The notes under the pieces are model-generated. The model was not told the DNA's origin. It did not search any database and worked only from the letters and a program-made list of their open reading frames with translations. From NCBI GenBank assembly GCA_025766275.1, contig JAFKAC010000059.1, positions 248,001 to 312,000 on the forward strand: DNA of 64,000 bases, read 5' to 3'. Made by a program: the position numbers and the translations under genes. This document shows positions 1 to 11,600 of this stretch, one piece after another; within the stretch, counting starts at the first letter, position 1, and each line of letters opens with the position of its first letter. Source of the DNA: Lactarius indigo. Its lineage: Eukaryota; Basidiomycota; Agaricomycetes; Russulales; Russulaceae.

Positions 1-108
1 CCCTTCAACTTCCTTCGCCAACATCGCTGCCCCCTCCCTCGCGAAAGCACCCCCTCCAACGATGTAGATAATGATGTCTATGACCTGATGGACTTCGAAG
101 CACTCTAG
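1..108 (+). CDS. Element Z accessory protein, C-terminal 35 residues (partial)
   Basis: Frame 1 is open from the first base to a TAG at 106-108. The end matches the C-terminus of element B's zinc-knuckle accessory protein: both have a Gly/Pro-Phe-x-Phe-Leu-Lys/Arg block, a His-x-Cys pair, and an acidic tail of the form DVDNDVYDLMDFEAL (Z) against DLDADIYDLIDPES (B). In B this is the end of a protein with four Cys/His zinc-binding modules, so Z very probably encoded the same type of protein. The N-terminal part is outside the window. The identification rests on similarity to B only; no function is known. Confidence 0.75.
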   Translation, partial: PFNFLRQHRCPLPRESTPSNDVDNDVYDLMDFEAL

Positions 109-134
109 GGAGAGTTGACTTAGAGAGGGGCTCA

Positions 135-712
135 TGTTATGATCCGACGCTTCGGACCTAAACCACAGTATGTCTCCACCCTGCCTTCCCCTTCTGTACC
201 ATGCCTTGTTACCAAAGGAGCTACTGTTACTAGTGGCGCTGTTTCTTTGATCCGAACTTCTGCTTACTCCGTTTAGTCTCTTTGATATTGTGTGGGCTTG
301 TGTTCATGTTGTTTGGAACCCTGTCCTATATAAACCTGTACCATAGACCGTAGGAAGCCAGACTTGGCTTCGTTTGCAATCTAGCAACCTTGCCTCCGTA
401 CTTTGGTGTGACCTCGCCTTATCCTCCTCTTCTTGTGCATCCCCTGCCTCAGTCCCTAGCCAGGACACTTCGAAGTCTTTGCAGTTGAACTATATCAACG
501 CGTCATACCTGTTATACTCTGTGCACTAGCAAGATCAAGTGTAGAGAAGTGTCAGACACTTCGGACGAGGAGTCTTACCTTGCAGAGTAGTGCTGCGCCC
601 TGTGCCACACTTTCGTCACTTGTATTTCATAGCAATAAGACGACAGAAGTCTTCGCTTGATACTTGTGTGATTAGAAACCTTCAGAACCCACGCCCCTGC
701 TAGGGCGTAACA
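135..712 (+). repeat. Element Z 3' LTR (578 bp)
   Basis: Bounded by TG...CA (TGTTATG at 135, GTAACA ending at 712), preceded by a purine-rich tract and followed directly by element A LTR sequence. Confidence 0.8.
327..370 (+). promoter_or_regulatory. Element Z LTR promoter: TATA box and predicted transcript 5' end
   Basis: TATATAAA at 327-334 is 33 nt upstream of AGACTTGGCTT (360-370). The other three elements have an A-starting 11-mer ending CTT at the same spacing, and in those three the 11-mer is complementary to the primer-binding site. A small inverted repeat (GAAGCC...GGCTTC) overlaps this site. The transcript start is inferred, not measured. Confidence 0.6.
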
Positions 713-1056
713 ACTAGGGTTTGAGCTACTTATGCGATACGTTGGACGCTTACCTACGGAGATTCAGAGCAGCGCTTGAAAGCCTGCTAACTTGTATTTA
801 ATCTGTCTTGTGAAGACCAAGATACACCATCTTGGTCTTCTTGAATCGTCACTTGTTGTCTCTTCTCTTCGCCTCGTCTCAGACAGTTGTCCGACTTCGT
901 TCGTGACCTAAACCTTCGACCTATCGGTATACCTCCGCGTATTTACCACGACGTACGCTTGGACCTCCGCGTTTTCAAGCCAATAGGACCGTTATATCGC
1001 TAAGTTGTTACCGCCATCTCGTGCTCAAGTCGAGCTCACGTCGTGATGACGTTACA
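713..1056 (+). repeat. Element A 5' LTR, right part (344 bp)
   Basis: Aligns with 8092-8129 plus 23805-24108. I count six differences over the shared stretch, all C/T or G/A changes at CpG sites. It ends in GTTACA at 1056. The left part of this LTR lies beyond the Z insertion, outside the window. Confidence 0.85.
795..839 (+). promoter_or_regulatory. Element A LTR promoter: TATA box and predicted transcript 5' end
   Basis: TATTTAA at 795-801 lies 34 nt before ATCTTGGTCTT (829-839). That 11-mer is the exact reverse complement of the primer-binding site at 1059-1069, as expected for self-primed reverse transcription. A second copy of the primer-binding sequence, AAGACCAAGAT, lies just upstream (813-823), so the region can fold into a hairpin. 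Confidence 0.65.
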
Positions 1057-1058
1057 TT

Positions 1059-1069
1059 AAGACCAAGAT
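1059..1069 (+). other. Element A primer-binding site, self-priming type
   Basis: AAGACCAAGAT starts 2 nt after the LTR end (spacer TT). It is perfectly complementary to 829-839 in the element's own LTR over 11 nt and the pairing stops there. Elements B and C have the same LTR-TT-11mer arrangement. Confidence 0.7.
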
Positions 1070-1075
1070 CCCATC

Positions 1076-3163
1076 GTGGCCGTAACAACAAGAGATCAGT
1101 GGACGAGTTTCCGTCCTTATTCAATTCCAAGGAGAGGAGAACGAAACGTCCCCACCCGCTTTCTACAAGCTGCTAGTTGGAGGGACAGACAAGAAGAAAC
1201 CGGATACTTTGTGGAGTTCAACGGACCTACCAGGTTCTGCCCAGTTGAGTTCAACTTCAACCATCTGTGCTGGGTAGAAGTTACGTGGAATCCAATAGAC
1301 TCCCAGTGGGACGTAATGCGACCGGCAGGACCTCGATATCACTGCGATATCGACGCGCGAGAGCTCAACAGCAGAACCGACTGGGGCCCTATTGACAGAC
1401 AAGTAAGAGAACACTCTACTGGTGAGGTAGTGTCAGAAGAAGAAGAAGAACAAAACCAAGAAGAAAGCGAGGGATGAGAACCCGATCAGACGGAAACCAG
1501 TGGAGGAGCAATACAAGATCTCCTCCTTGAACGAGCTGAGTCCGCCCACATTACAGAGCCAGAACCCATTCACATCCGATCGCCAGCCATCATGGCCACC
1601 ATCACTCGAGCAATGGAAGAAGTGGCGCTTGAAGAATCGCGTGCCATACGAGCAGAGGCAAGAGAAATACTCATGCCTATCAACCCAGAAACCGGAAGAC
1701 GAATGACGGCAGACGACGCCGCAATATTTCGAGCAATAGGGTCCGACAGAGGAGACCCGCCATCAGGGCGACCCATCGCATTGGAACTACCTCCAGGAGT
1801 CGGCGGACCCAGCGGAGATCCACCACCGCCGCCGGGAGGAGGAATCCCTTTCGACATACGAAGGACCGAACCACCGCGAGGACCGCCCAATGGACCGCCT
1901 GGAGGAGGTGGCAGAGGCGGAGGCGGAGGAGGCGGCGGTGGAGGCAGAGGGGGAGACACCGGCGGAGGAGGAGGAGGACATCATAATGAGAAACTCACCG
2001 GCAAGCCACCTTCCATCTTTGATGGAGACAGACTCAAAATAGATCAATTCCTGACGCAGTGGCATGTCTATTGGGGCATGAACTTGGACGCCCCCATCAT
2101 GCGAAACGACTACAGGAGGTGCCTCCTGTTCCTATCTTACATCAAAGGCGGAGCTGTCAGCAAATGGGTGCTATCCTTCCTGAACTGGCTCAATCGACAG
2201 ATACAACGAGGGATTAGTCCCTATACTCCGGCACTCTGGGAAGCCGTTGCCGACGGCTTCAGCCAACGCTTTGAAAACACGCTAGAACGGGAACAAGCCC
2301 AGGCAATACTACGAAAGGGCTTCAAAATGACAGGCGAAGACATTGACAAGTACGTCAATGACTTTGAACAGCTCGCACGGAAGGCTCACTATTGCCTCAA
2401 TGAACCGCAAACCATTGACCTCTTCACGTCGGGTTTGCCCAAGGAACTCTTCAAAAACACGTTCCAGTTCGATGACCCTGTAACATTCGACGACTGGAAA
2501 AGAGCTGTCCTCAAAAGGCAGAAGAACTACATACACCTCAAAGCGAGGCTCAACGAATACAAAAACGCAACGACGCAGCCAAAGAAGCAAAGCGGCAACG
2601 CGGGATGGGCAGTTCCGCAAAATCTGCCACAGACCAACCCCTGGGCCATGGATACCTCTGCCGACCGCGCTAAAGTGAGATTGGCAGGATCCGAAGATAT
2701 CGACTTCAACAAACTACCGCATCATAACTGGCCCACACCACCATTCCCACCAAGAGGAGGACCGGGAGCAAGAGGATGAGGGAGAGGAGGCTCTCGAAGG
2801 GACTTAAGGAACGTCCTCTGTTATAACTGTCACGCTCCGGGACATCTCTCACAAAATTGCCCACATCCACGCGTCCAGCAACAGTGGCCGACCGCTGCAT
2901 CCAGTAGTTGAATGACCGAAACTGCCGGATACCCCCAGGGGCCCATATCCCAATACACGCCCTCACAGTATGCCCCGTCACTGCCGGGATACATGTCACC
3001 AGCACCAAGTACGACACCCATGCCCCAAATCAACGCGGCAAATACAAAGACGGCTGGAGAACAGGCGAAGGAATGGCTCACACAAGTGGCCAACAGTACG
3101 GATGAGGTGAAAGACCTCATACTGCAGGACCTATGGGGGAAAGAGGGTTTTCGGGACACCTGA
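1076..3163 (+). pseudogene. Element A Gag (capsid, zinc knuckle) with three in-frame TGA codons
   Basis: One frame runs from 1076 to the TAG-less end at 3163 and is broken by TGA at 1475, 2777 and 2909. No ATG opens the frame; a GTG at 1076 in strong Kozak context (A at -3, G at +4) is where similarity to elements B and C begins. Domains in order: a conserved N-terminal region of about 130 residues ending in a Glu run; a Pro/Gly-rich linker with RGG-like glycines (about 1890-1985); a retrotransposon capsid region (about 1990-2560); and a CCHC knuckle, CYNCHAPGHLSQNC, near 2820-2862. The end overlaps pol, which is in the -1 frame. The stops most simply reflect CGA to TGA changes. The knuckle now lies beyond the second stop. 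Confidence 0.85.
3145..3151 (+). other. Element A gag-pol -1 frameshift heptamer GGGTTTT
   Basis: In the gag frame it reads G GGT TTT, the canonical X XXY YYZ form. Slipping back one base gives GGG TTT and enters the pol frame. Gag ends only 12 nt later (TGA at 3161-3163). The same heptamer is at the gag-pol junction of C, and GGATTTT is at that of B. Confidence 0.6.
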
Positions 3164-6100
3164 ACCCATCAGTCTGGGTGAGGGCTTTGCATTGTAATTC
3201 TGTAATCGTGACAACGTGCTATCGATCATTGCGAATTCCAGTAACCGTCCGAACGGAATACCAAACGACTGAAACCAACGTGTTGGTCGACTCTGGAGCG
3301 ACCGACAACTTCATCCGACCAAGCATGGCGAAACGGGCAGGAATCCCGGTGCGCCCACTAGAAATACCGCGCAAAATATGGAATATAGACAATACGGAGA
3401 ACAAAGCTGGGTTGATCACTCATTACGTTAACCTAGAAGTAAAAACACGAGGACAGGTGAAGAAGATGACCTTCCTGGTCATGGACCTCGGAAGCGAGAA
3501 CATCGTCCTCAGTTACCCCTGGCTTAGCGCCTTCGAACCCACGATCCAGTGGGCTGCAGCAACCATACACCCGGACATGCAACCAGTGGTGCTGGCCACC
3601 GAAGAAACGCTACTTTCGACAACCGCTATCCGAGCCCTGATAGTGGCCGAAAAGGAAGACATCATACGAGAACTAGAAGAAGAAACGTACGCGAGAGCCA
3701 CTACTTCGACAGAACTGGCCATACAAGCAAAACAACATCAAGCAACAATCATCCTCCCCCCAGAATACGCCGCATTCAGTAGGCTTTTCAGCGAGCAAGC
3801 CTCACATCACTTCCCCCCGGCTCGGCCATGGGACCATGCAATCGATTTCAAACCGTCTGTGCCGGCCGCCATAGACTGCAAGATATATCCCATGACGCAA
3901 AAAGAAGAAGGCGAACTCAAGGAGTTCTTAGATGAGAAACTGAAACAGGGCTACCTACGCCCTTCTATCTCCCTGTACGCATCATCTTTCTTTTTCATCA
4001 AAAAGAAGGACGGAAAACTACGCCTGGTACAGGATTACCGGGTCATCAATTCGCACACTATTCGCAACCAGTACCCCCTTCCGCTCATTCAGGACCTCAT
4101 TCTCGATCTCAGCAACGCCCACATCTACACCAAGCTCGATATTCGATGGGGCTACAATAACATACGTATCCGCGATGGCGACCAAGAAAAGGCAGCTTTT
4201 AAAACCAAGTTCGGCCTTTTTGAGCCCACGGTCATGTTCTTCAGTCTTACCAACTCCCCCGCGACCTTCCAATCCATGATGAACCACATATACCGAGATA
4301 CGATTGCTAAACATGAGCGCCTCGGGACCACGATACGTGTCTACATGGATGACATCGGAATCGCCACTCACTTCGATCACGACCTTGCAGCTCACGTTGC
4401 GGCAGTCCGAGACGTCCTCCGTGTCGCGGAGGAACACGATTTGTACTTCAAGCTGGAAAAATGCCTATTCCACCAGCCGCGAATGGATTACCTGGGGGTA
4501 ATCCTTGAAAGGGGGGTAACTCGCATGGACCCCGTAAAAGTTCAAGGGATTAAAGACTGGCCAACGCCCACGAAGGTCAAGGATGTGCGATCCTTCCTCG
4601 GTTTCTGCAACTTTTACAGACTATTCATTCACGGCTTCGCCAACCACGCCAAACCACTCACCAGATTGACACAAAAAGACGAAGAATGGCGGTGGACAGA
4701 TGAAGAAGACAAGGCATTTCACACGCTCAAAAACCTCGTAACCGAGGAACCGGTTCTAGCACACCCGGTACTTCAAGATCCATTCGAGCTAGAGGTTGAC
4801 GTGTCAGGATATGTGGTGGGAGCTGTCCTATTACAGAAGAAGTCTGACGGAAAGCGACACCCCATAGGGTATTACTCCGCAACACTCTCGGAAGCGGAGT
4901 GAAATTACGACATCTACGATTTGGAGTTACTGGCAATCGTCAAAGCCCTAAGAAATTGGAGGCCACTGCTCGCGGGAGCCCCGCACAAGATCAAAATCTA
5001 CTCTGATCACCTCAACCTACAGTACTGGAAGTCGCCACAAAAGATTAGTCGACGAGTTGCCAGGGAAGTACTTGAACTTTCCGAGTACGACTTTGAAATT
5101 CACCACATTAAAGGAAAGAACAATGGAAGGGCGGACGCCTTATCACGACGACCCGACTACGATCAAGGGACCGAAGACAACGACAAAGTTGTCGTCCTTC
5201 CCCCCGAAGTCTTTGTGAGAACCCTCAACGTGGCGTGCACCTTCATTGCCAATCCAAATCTACAACAACCACGTCATCAACAGGACAAGGAGATCATCAA
5301 GATGTGGGTAGACCCCCATCAACTTAAAAAGATACAGGGAGAATGGTACAAAGACGGCAGGTTTGTAATAACCGGGCCCGCGTCCACACATCGTGTGCTG
5401 ATACACGACCACCACGACCTGCCAATACATGGCCATCCGGGGATCGCGAGGACTCAACGAATCCTGGAACGACACTATTGGTGGCCACGACTGCGACGAG
5501 ACGTATGCGAATACGTACAAGGATGTGCAGAGTGCCAACGTAACAAAGTAAACACTCGACCCATACGAGCCCCGCTGCATCCTATTACGCCAATACTAGA
5601 AGCCACACCGTTCTACACGGTGGCAATGGACTTCATCACGAAACTCCCTCCGTCAAAGGGATATGACAGCATACTAACCGTCACAGACCACGACTGTAGC
5701 AAAGCCTCCGTCTTCATCCCATGCAGGGAGGAAATAACAGCCGAGGAAACGGCGGCCCTGTATGTGACTCACGTTTTCAAACGTTTCGGATTACCGCGTA
5801 AAATCATTAGTGACCGCGACCCACGCTTCGCATCCAAGTTCGCCCGAGAGGCATGCCGAATTTTGGGGATCCAGCAGAACATATCAACGGCGTATCACCC
5901 ACGCACGGACGGACAATCCGAAAGGACTAATCAGTGGTTGGAACAGTACTTGCGCTTCTGGGTAAATGAGCATCAAGATAACTGGACAGCCTATCTACCA
6001 ATCGCTGAATTCGCGCACAACAACTGGCCACACAAACACACCAAACAGTCGCCGTTTCAACTTCTGATGGGATACGACCCTCAAGCAGACTGGACTGATA

Positions 6101-7872
6101 AGCCATCTCCAATTCCCCTCATAACTGCACGACTGATACAGCTAAGAGAGGCTAGAGACAACGCCCAACGCCTTATAAAGAAAGCTCAAGAATCTTGGGT
6201 GCGCAACAAAGATACGCCCAAATTCAGGGTCAACAACCTCGTGTGGCTTGAGGGCAAGCATCTCTGGACGAATCAACCTACAGCAAAACTAGCGGCGCGA
6301 CGCCACGGACCCTTTCGGGTAACACAGGTGATGTCCCCTTACAACTATCGATTGGAACTTCCCACGCAGTGGAGCATTCATCCAGTGTTTCACATCGATC
6401 TTCTCACTCCATACAAGCAAACCCTGTTGCACGGAGAGAACTTCACACGACCACCGCCCGAATTGATAGAAGGGGAAGAAGAATACGAAGTCGAGGCCAT
6501 TCTGGACTCCCGGCACTTCGGCAGGGGACGACGCCTCCAATACCTCATCAAATGGAAGGGATACCCAGACTCGGAGAATCAGTGGGTCAACAAGGATGAC
6601 ATCTTCGCGCTGGAAGCACTCCGTCTGTATCAGGAAACACAGGCCCACGGAAAAAGAGATAAAGTAGGGGTCATTCGGACAGAGGACAGTCACCCCCTCT
6701 TCCTTCGCTCAGCCAGTACTCTCATGCCCACTTCTCCATTGCAACATGTCACACAGGCGCAACTCCTCGACTCCCTTGCAGAAGACGCCTGCACCCTCTT
6801 GGCCGACGACGACGACACCGAGGTCCCAAATACTCAGCTTACACCATGGACGCCTCTTACACCAGCAGAGGGGCCCATCACCACGCAAGAATGGATCAAC
6901 GTTGTCACCAGATTCCCAGACCCGACAACTACCCCCGACGACGACCGAGCTGTTGTCCACGTCTTCCGAAACAATCGTGGCGAATGAGAACCGATCGCCA
7001 CTATCCCCCCAAGCGACGACCTCATCGGCGTTCACGGAGTTTTCCCGAGCAACGACCAGCGTTCAAGCGCTGATGGAGTATGAGTTGGAGGGGTGGAGGA
7101 GAGTAGCGGCGGAGTGGCAGAAGGAGCAGCTCGACTCAGCAGCGGCCCGACTGAGGGAGATGTGCAAGCGACGGCAGCGATGGCGGCAGCTGAGGCTGGC
7201 CATGACGACGAAGATTATTACCCGGCGAGACACGCCTTCCTTCGAACGAAACGCGACGCTGATAATCCCCTCATCACGCCCTGGCTCGTCTACACCAACG
7301 GCTCCCCCATGTATCGAGGACGTGTGCGCGTGCCTGGTGCCGCCGATCACCGTCCGTTCACTGCCGCTGAGGACCCCGCGCATGTCATTGCGCCTGAAGG
7401 GTTCCGGGCGAACCGACGACCCCATTATGTTCAATACCCCATCACTGGACCAGACGGAGTAGAGAGGGACGCGTCGCACGTCCAAATCATCGGAGGAGCA
7501 GACCCCCTCATATTAGGGGTTATACCGGGCTTGCCACACGTCTACGGTAAGCCCTTCTACACCGAACCCCACGTCTCCGCCGCGCTCCACCCCACGTACC
7601 CGCACGAGGACCTCGTCGTCTTCAAGGCCGACAAGATTACCGACCGTGCGCTCAATCAAATTAACGATGAGTTGCTCACTGTGGAGGTCACGCGCTTCCG
7701 CGCGGCCAGCCACAAGCTGGATCGACTCCGCGCCAGGGTGAGTCAACTCCGCGCAATGATCGAGTGTGCACAGGACGACAGGCACGACTCCATTTACCGC
7801 CTGGAGCGCGCCACCACCCTGGAATGTATCGCTGACGAACAGCACAACTGGCCGGCCTGTGACTTTCGGTGA
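3152..7872 (+). pseudogene. Element A Pol: protease, RT, RNase H, integrase, chromodomain, C-terminal extension
   Basis: The frame is interrupted only by TGA at 4900, 6985 and 7081. Aspartic protease motif DSGATDNF is near 3292. RT has the YMDD motif near 4344, preceded by KKKDGKLRLVQDYR. The first stop falls in RNase H, inside a block that reads SEAERNYDIYD in C, so TGA replaces an Arg codon. Integrase has the HHCC zinc finger (HPGI...GCAECQ, about 5430-5540) and the core Asp, Asp, Glu residues (MDFITK, ISDRDPRF, GQSERTNQW). A chromodomain (EEYEVEAILDSR...YLIKWKGYP) is at about 6478-6600. It is followed by about 400 residues that are conserved in element C but are not part of standard gypsy Pol; this part includes PEGF, SHVQII, YGKPFY and a probable coiled coil. 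A chromodomain after integrase is typical of chromoviruses and is thought to steer integration to heterochromatin. Confidence 0.88.
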
Positions 7873-7889
7873 GTCTGGAGCCTCACGCT

Positions 7890-7900
7890 AAAAAAGGGGG
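7890..7900 (+). other. Element A polypurine tract
   Basis: AAAAAAGGGGG immediately precedes TGA and the 3' LTR (TGTCATG at 7904). Element C has the equivalent AAAAGGGGG-TGA before its 3' LTR. It primes plus-strand DNA synthesis in LTR elements. Confidence 0.75.
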
Positions 7901-7903
7901 TGA

Positions 7904-8129
7904 TGTCATGTTTCGACTCTCATGCCACTGTATTCGACTGAGGACCCTTACTGTACCAGTTGTCACTACGGCTGTAAGGTATATTAGTGACGGACTTATC
8001 TACGACGCGCGGCGATACGATAGCACGATAGGAGATACGATACTGATAGCTGACTGAGGATGGATGCCACGAATACTAGTACTAGTAGTACTAGGGTTTG
8101 AGCTACTTACGCAATACATTGGACGCTTA
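7904..8129 (+). repeat. Element A 3' LTR, left part (interrupted by element C)
   Basis: Starts TGTCATG after the polypurine tract. It is interrupted at 8130 by element C, and CTTA (8126-8129) is repeated at 23801-23804 as the target duplication. The distal part is 23801-24108, giving an LTR of about 530 bp. Confidence 0.85.
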
Positions 8130-8637
8130 TGTTACGCTCCACCGGCGTCAGTCCGACGTGGACTCAGAGTAGGCGTAATCGACTTAGCGAAGATAAGTGA
8201 ATGGGGATCACGTGTCAACCCAACACAAGCTGAACAGGGGCACTATCGGCACACGCTGCAGCGATAAGATAAAGAAGAGTATTCCTTGATGAATACAAGC
8301 AGAGGCACACTTAGTCCGAGACTAAGGCAAGCGAAAGACAAGTCAAGTGGTGGATTGAAGAAGACCAAGATGGGGACTCTTGGTCTTCCGACGTGACTAC
8401 TTATACAGATACGCGCGGGCTTTAAAGCGCCGCTGGAATAGTAAGTAACCAATAGCGTAACTAGCTCGAACCCTAGTACAGCTATCCTAGGAATGAGTCA
8501 TACATGAGTCACAATCACATGCGAACTACTATGCTGACTGATGCGATGTAAGAGTCCATGACTAATACTGATACTGGACCGTAGTCATAACCGGTCATGA
8601 GTCGTGTGTAGTGAGTCATCAAGTCCGTACCATAACA
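8130..8637 (-). repeat. Element C 3' LTR (508 bp)
   Basis: Same length as 23293-23800 and nearly identical. On the plus strand it starts TGTTACGC and ends ATAACA. An inverted repeat GAAGACCAAGAT...CTTGGTCTTC lies near 8361-8388. Confidence 0.9.
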
Positions 8638-8640
8638 TCA

Positions 8641-8649
8641 CCCCCTTTT
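8641..8649 (-). other. Element C polypurine tract
   Basis: Read on the minus strand, AAAAGGGGG then TGA abuts the 3' LTR, exactly as in element A. Confidence 0.7.
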
Positions 8650-8669
8650 CAGGAGTGAGGCCCACCTCA

Positions 8670-11600
8670 CTAGTCCGCTACTGATTCCTGCCTCATCCGT
8701 TCTGCTTCATCTTCCATCCTTGCCAATATGTTAGCGTGCTCCAATCGATAGAGACTGTCCTTTTTATCCGCAGCCACCATCTCCCTCTCCATCCGCAACT
8801 GCCGAATCCGCTTCTCCAGTTGGTCTTCGGCGAAGGCAAACTGCCGGAATCGACGCAGCTCCTGAGTGAGCGTGACATCCCCAATGCGCATTAGTAAGAG
8901 GTCAGTGGGATGTCGATCTCGGAGCATGAAGTACTCCTCGTGCGGAATAAATGCACGGTTGTTTTTCGGGAGGTGAGAAGTGGCGTAAAGGGGCTTGCCG
9001 TAGAGGAAACCCGATCCCGGGACTATTCCGAGAATGAAGGGGTCTCCTCCTCGGATAACCTGTACGTGGGATGCTTGTACCGTCGGTCCGTTGGGGAGTT
9101 TGATCGGGAACAGAACGTAATCGGGTCCTCTATTGACCCAGAACCCTTCAGGGACAACAACCCTGGTTGCTGGGTCTCGTTCGCCCATTGGTGTATAACG
9201 AGCCGCTTGTGCCACGGCAACTCGTCCTCTGTGTAAAGGCCCCCCCGCTGCGTTGACGAGGTAGGGAGTGGCGGCTGGATCTTCAGCGTAGAATTCATGG
9301 TTAAGGAATGCGTGCCTGATGGGGTAGTGGTCTCTAAGCTCGTCTTCATCCTCATCCTTGTCCAATACTCCTTGCGCTCCTTCATCATCTGGCGTCGGCA
9401 GGCGGCAATATGCAGTTGCTCCCGCTGCCACCGCGCCGCCGTTTCTTTCCATTCTTGCTCGTACTTCTGTATAGCGTTCGGTGGCTTCACCGCGTGGGAC
9501 AGCTGCTTGAAGCCGAAACAACTCGTCTTCGGTGAGGAAGGCTTCGGGCTCACCGGTGTTGGGGTTTGTGAGGGCGTACATTGGCAGCAGAGGTGTTGGT
9601 TGAGTTGTTGCTGGATCGTCGTCGACAACTCCCTGTACGGGCATAGGGAATCGTTGCAGTGTCTGGTGCAATTCTTCACTAGTGATAGGGCCGTCTTCCT
9701 CATGCTGCAGGGCGGTACGGCCTCCATCTGCAACTCCAATGGTTGCGGTGTTGTCGGTGGTGTCGGGGTTGACAAGCGTGGCGGGGGAGTCGTTAACGAG
9801 GGTGGAGAGGAGTGCGAGCTGGTCATTGCGTCGAGTAGAGGACATGGGGTGAATGGGAGATGGGGACTTATCGCGACAAGAGGTCATCCTTATATGCGTT
9901 TCTCTGTCGGGGTTGGAATGTTTGAACTCCCGAACGGCTTCATCGGCAAATACGTCATCCTTATCTATCCATTGATTGTCGGAATCCGGATAGCCCTTCC
10001 ATTTGACAAGGTACTGGAGTCGACATCTTCTGCCGAACCGCCGAGAGTCTAGAATCTTCTCGACTTCGTATTCTTCTTCGTTATCGACCAAATCAGGTGG
10101 TGGGCGCTGATAGTTTGGTCCGTGCATGGGTGTCTCGCGATAAGGCGTGAGAAGATCTATGTGGAAGACATCATGGATGCTCCACTGCGTGGGAAGTTCG
10201 AGGCGATAGTTAACAGGGGACATCACCTGGATGACCTTAAATGGTCCATGGCGCTTTGCGGCTAGTTTTGCGGTTGGTTGATGAGTGCGTAAGTGGCGTC
10301 CTTCTAGCCACACAAGGTCTCCTTCTTTGAACTTGGGCGTATCTTTGTGTTTGATCCATGACTTTTGCGCCCGGAGCATACAAGAAAAAGCGCGTTGTCG
10401 TGCCTGTTTGAATTGGTCTAGTCTCAGCGATACCTGTGGGATAGGGGAGGGCCTATCAGTCCAATCAGCGCGAGGATTGAACCCAGACAAGAGAAAGAAG
10501 GGAGATTCCCGCGTGGTTTCGTTAGGCCAATTGTTATGCGTGAATTCCGCCATAGGCAGATAGCGGACCCAATCATCTTGTCGCTCATTTACCCAAAAGC
10601 GGAGATATTGTTCCAGCCATTGATTTGTTCGTTCCGATTGGCCGTCGGTTCTGGGATGGTAGGCGGTTGAGATGTTTTGACTGATGCCAAGGATTTTACA
10701 TATCTCCCGCATAAACTTGGATGCGAAGCGGGGATCTCGGTCGCTGATAACATGCGAGGGGAGTCCGAATCATGGGAAGACATGAGAGACGTACAGGGCG
10801 GCCGTTCCTTCGGCCGTTATCTCTTCATTGCAAGGGATGAAGATAGCAGCTTTGGTGCAATCATGATCTGTCACCGTGAGGATAGAGTCATAACCGCGAG
10901 AGACAGGGAGTTTGGTAATAAAGTCCACTGCAATGGTCTCGAATGGCAGGGCTTCCGGTTTGGGATAAATAGGTTGTAGGGGTGCTCTAATTGGTCGGAG
11001 GTTGACTTTGTGCCGCTGGCATTCCGCACAACCTTTGACATAATCGGTGACGTCGTTCTTCATTTGCGGCCACCAGTAGTGTCGTTCGGTAAGTTGGAGA
11101 GTACGTTTGATACCAGGATGGCCATAAACAGGGGAGTCGTGATGAGCAGCGATGATGGTACGTTTGTCATGAATGCTGCCGGTGACTACTCGGCGTCCAT
11201 CTTTGTACCACGTCCCTTCGATGTCTTTCAGTTTATGAGCGTCAATCCAGGGTTTCAACTTAGCTGTATCCTGCTCGTAGATTGGATGTTCCAAAGTCAT
11301 CTCTGCAGGTAGAATTTCGGGTCTCCAGTGTGGATATCGCGGTTCATCTAGTGTGGTGGCATGTGCAAAGACGCTTTCTGGTAGTACTGTTATTCCTTCA
11401 TTGTCGTTTTCTCCTTGATCATAGTCCGGCCTTCGTGATAATGCGTCGGCGCGTCCGTTGGAGGTTCCCTTGATGTGATGAATCTCGAAATCATATTCCG
11501 AGAGTTCAAGTACTTCCCTGGCTACGCGTCTGCTAATCTTTTGTGGTGATTTCCAATACTGTAGGTTGAGGTGGTCCGAGAATACTTTGATCTTATGGGG

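Larger units (their letters stand above)
1..712 (+). mobile_element. Element Z: 3' end of a Ty3/gypsy retrotransposon inserted in the 5' LTR of element A
   Basis: Only the tail of the last reading frame (1-108), a short purine-rich tract (about 119-134) and the 3' LTR (135-712) are in the window. The LTR starts TGTTATG and ends GTAACA. Immediately after it, at 713, the sequence becomes the element A LTR (ACTAGGGTTTGAG), which can be aligned to A's 3' LTR near 8090. Z therefore interrupted A's 5' LTR, probably with ACTAG (713-717) as one arm of the target duplication. The other arm lies left of the window. Confidence 0.85.

Noticed and set aside
1077..1095. tRNA-type primer-binding site starting at the conserved TGG
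   Set aside because: Only TGGC is shared between A, B and C and the following bases differ completely. The 11-mer closer to the LTR has perfect, covarying complementarity to the LTR itself.
1592..2779. Separate gag gene starting at the ATG at 1592
   Set aside because: The upstream frame 1076-1474 is in the same frame and homologous to the N-terminal Gag of C; the break is a single TGA, so this is one gag pseudogene.
7093..7872. Independent accessory gene behind element A pol
   Set aside because: It is in the same frame as pol and separated only by two TGA codons. In C the same region is fused to Pol without a break.
713..8129. Classical RIP (CpA to TpA) as the cause of decay
   Set aside because: Stops are all TGA from CpG-type changes, and LTR differences are at CpG sites; no CpA-centred pattern was seen.
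8243..8452. 69-codon minus frame, repeated at 23406-23615
   Set aside because: Lies within both LTRs of element C; same reason.
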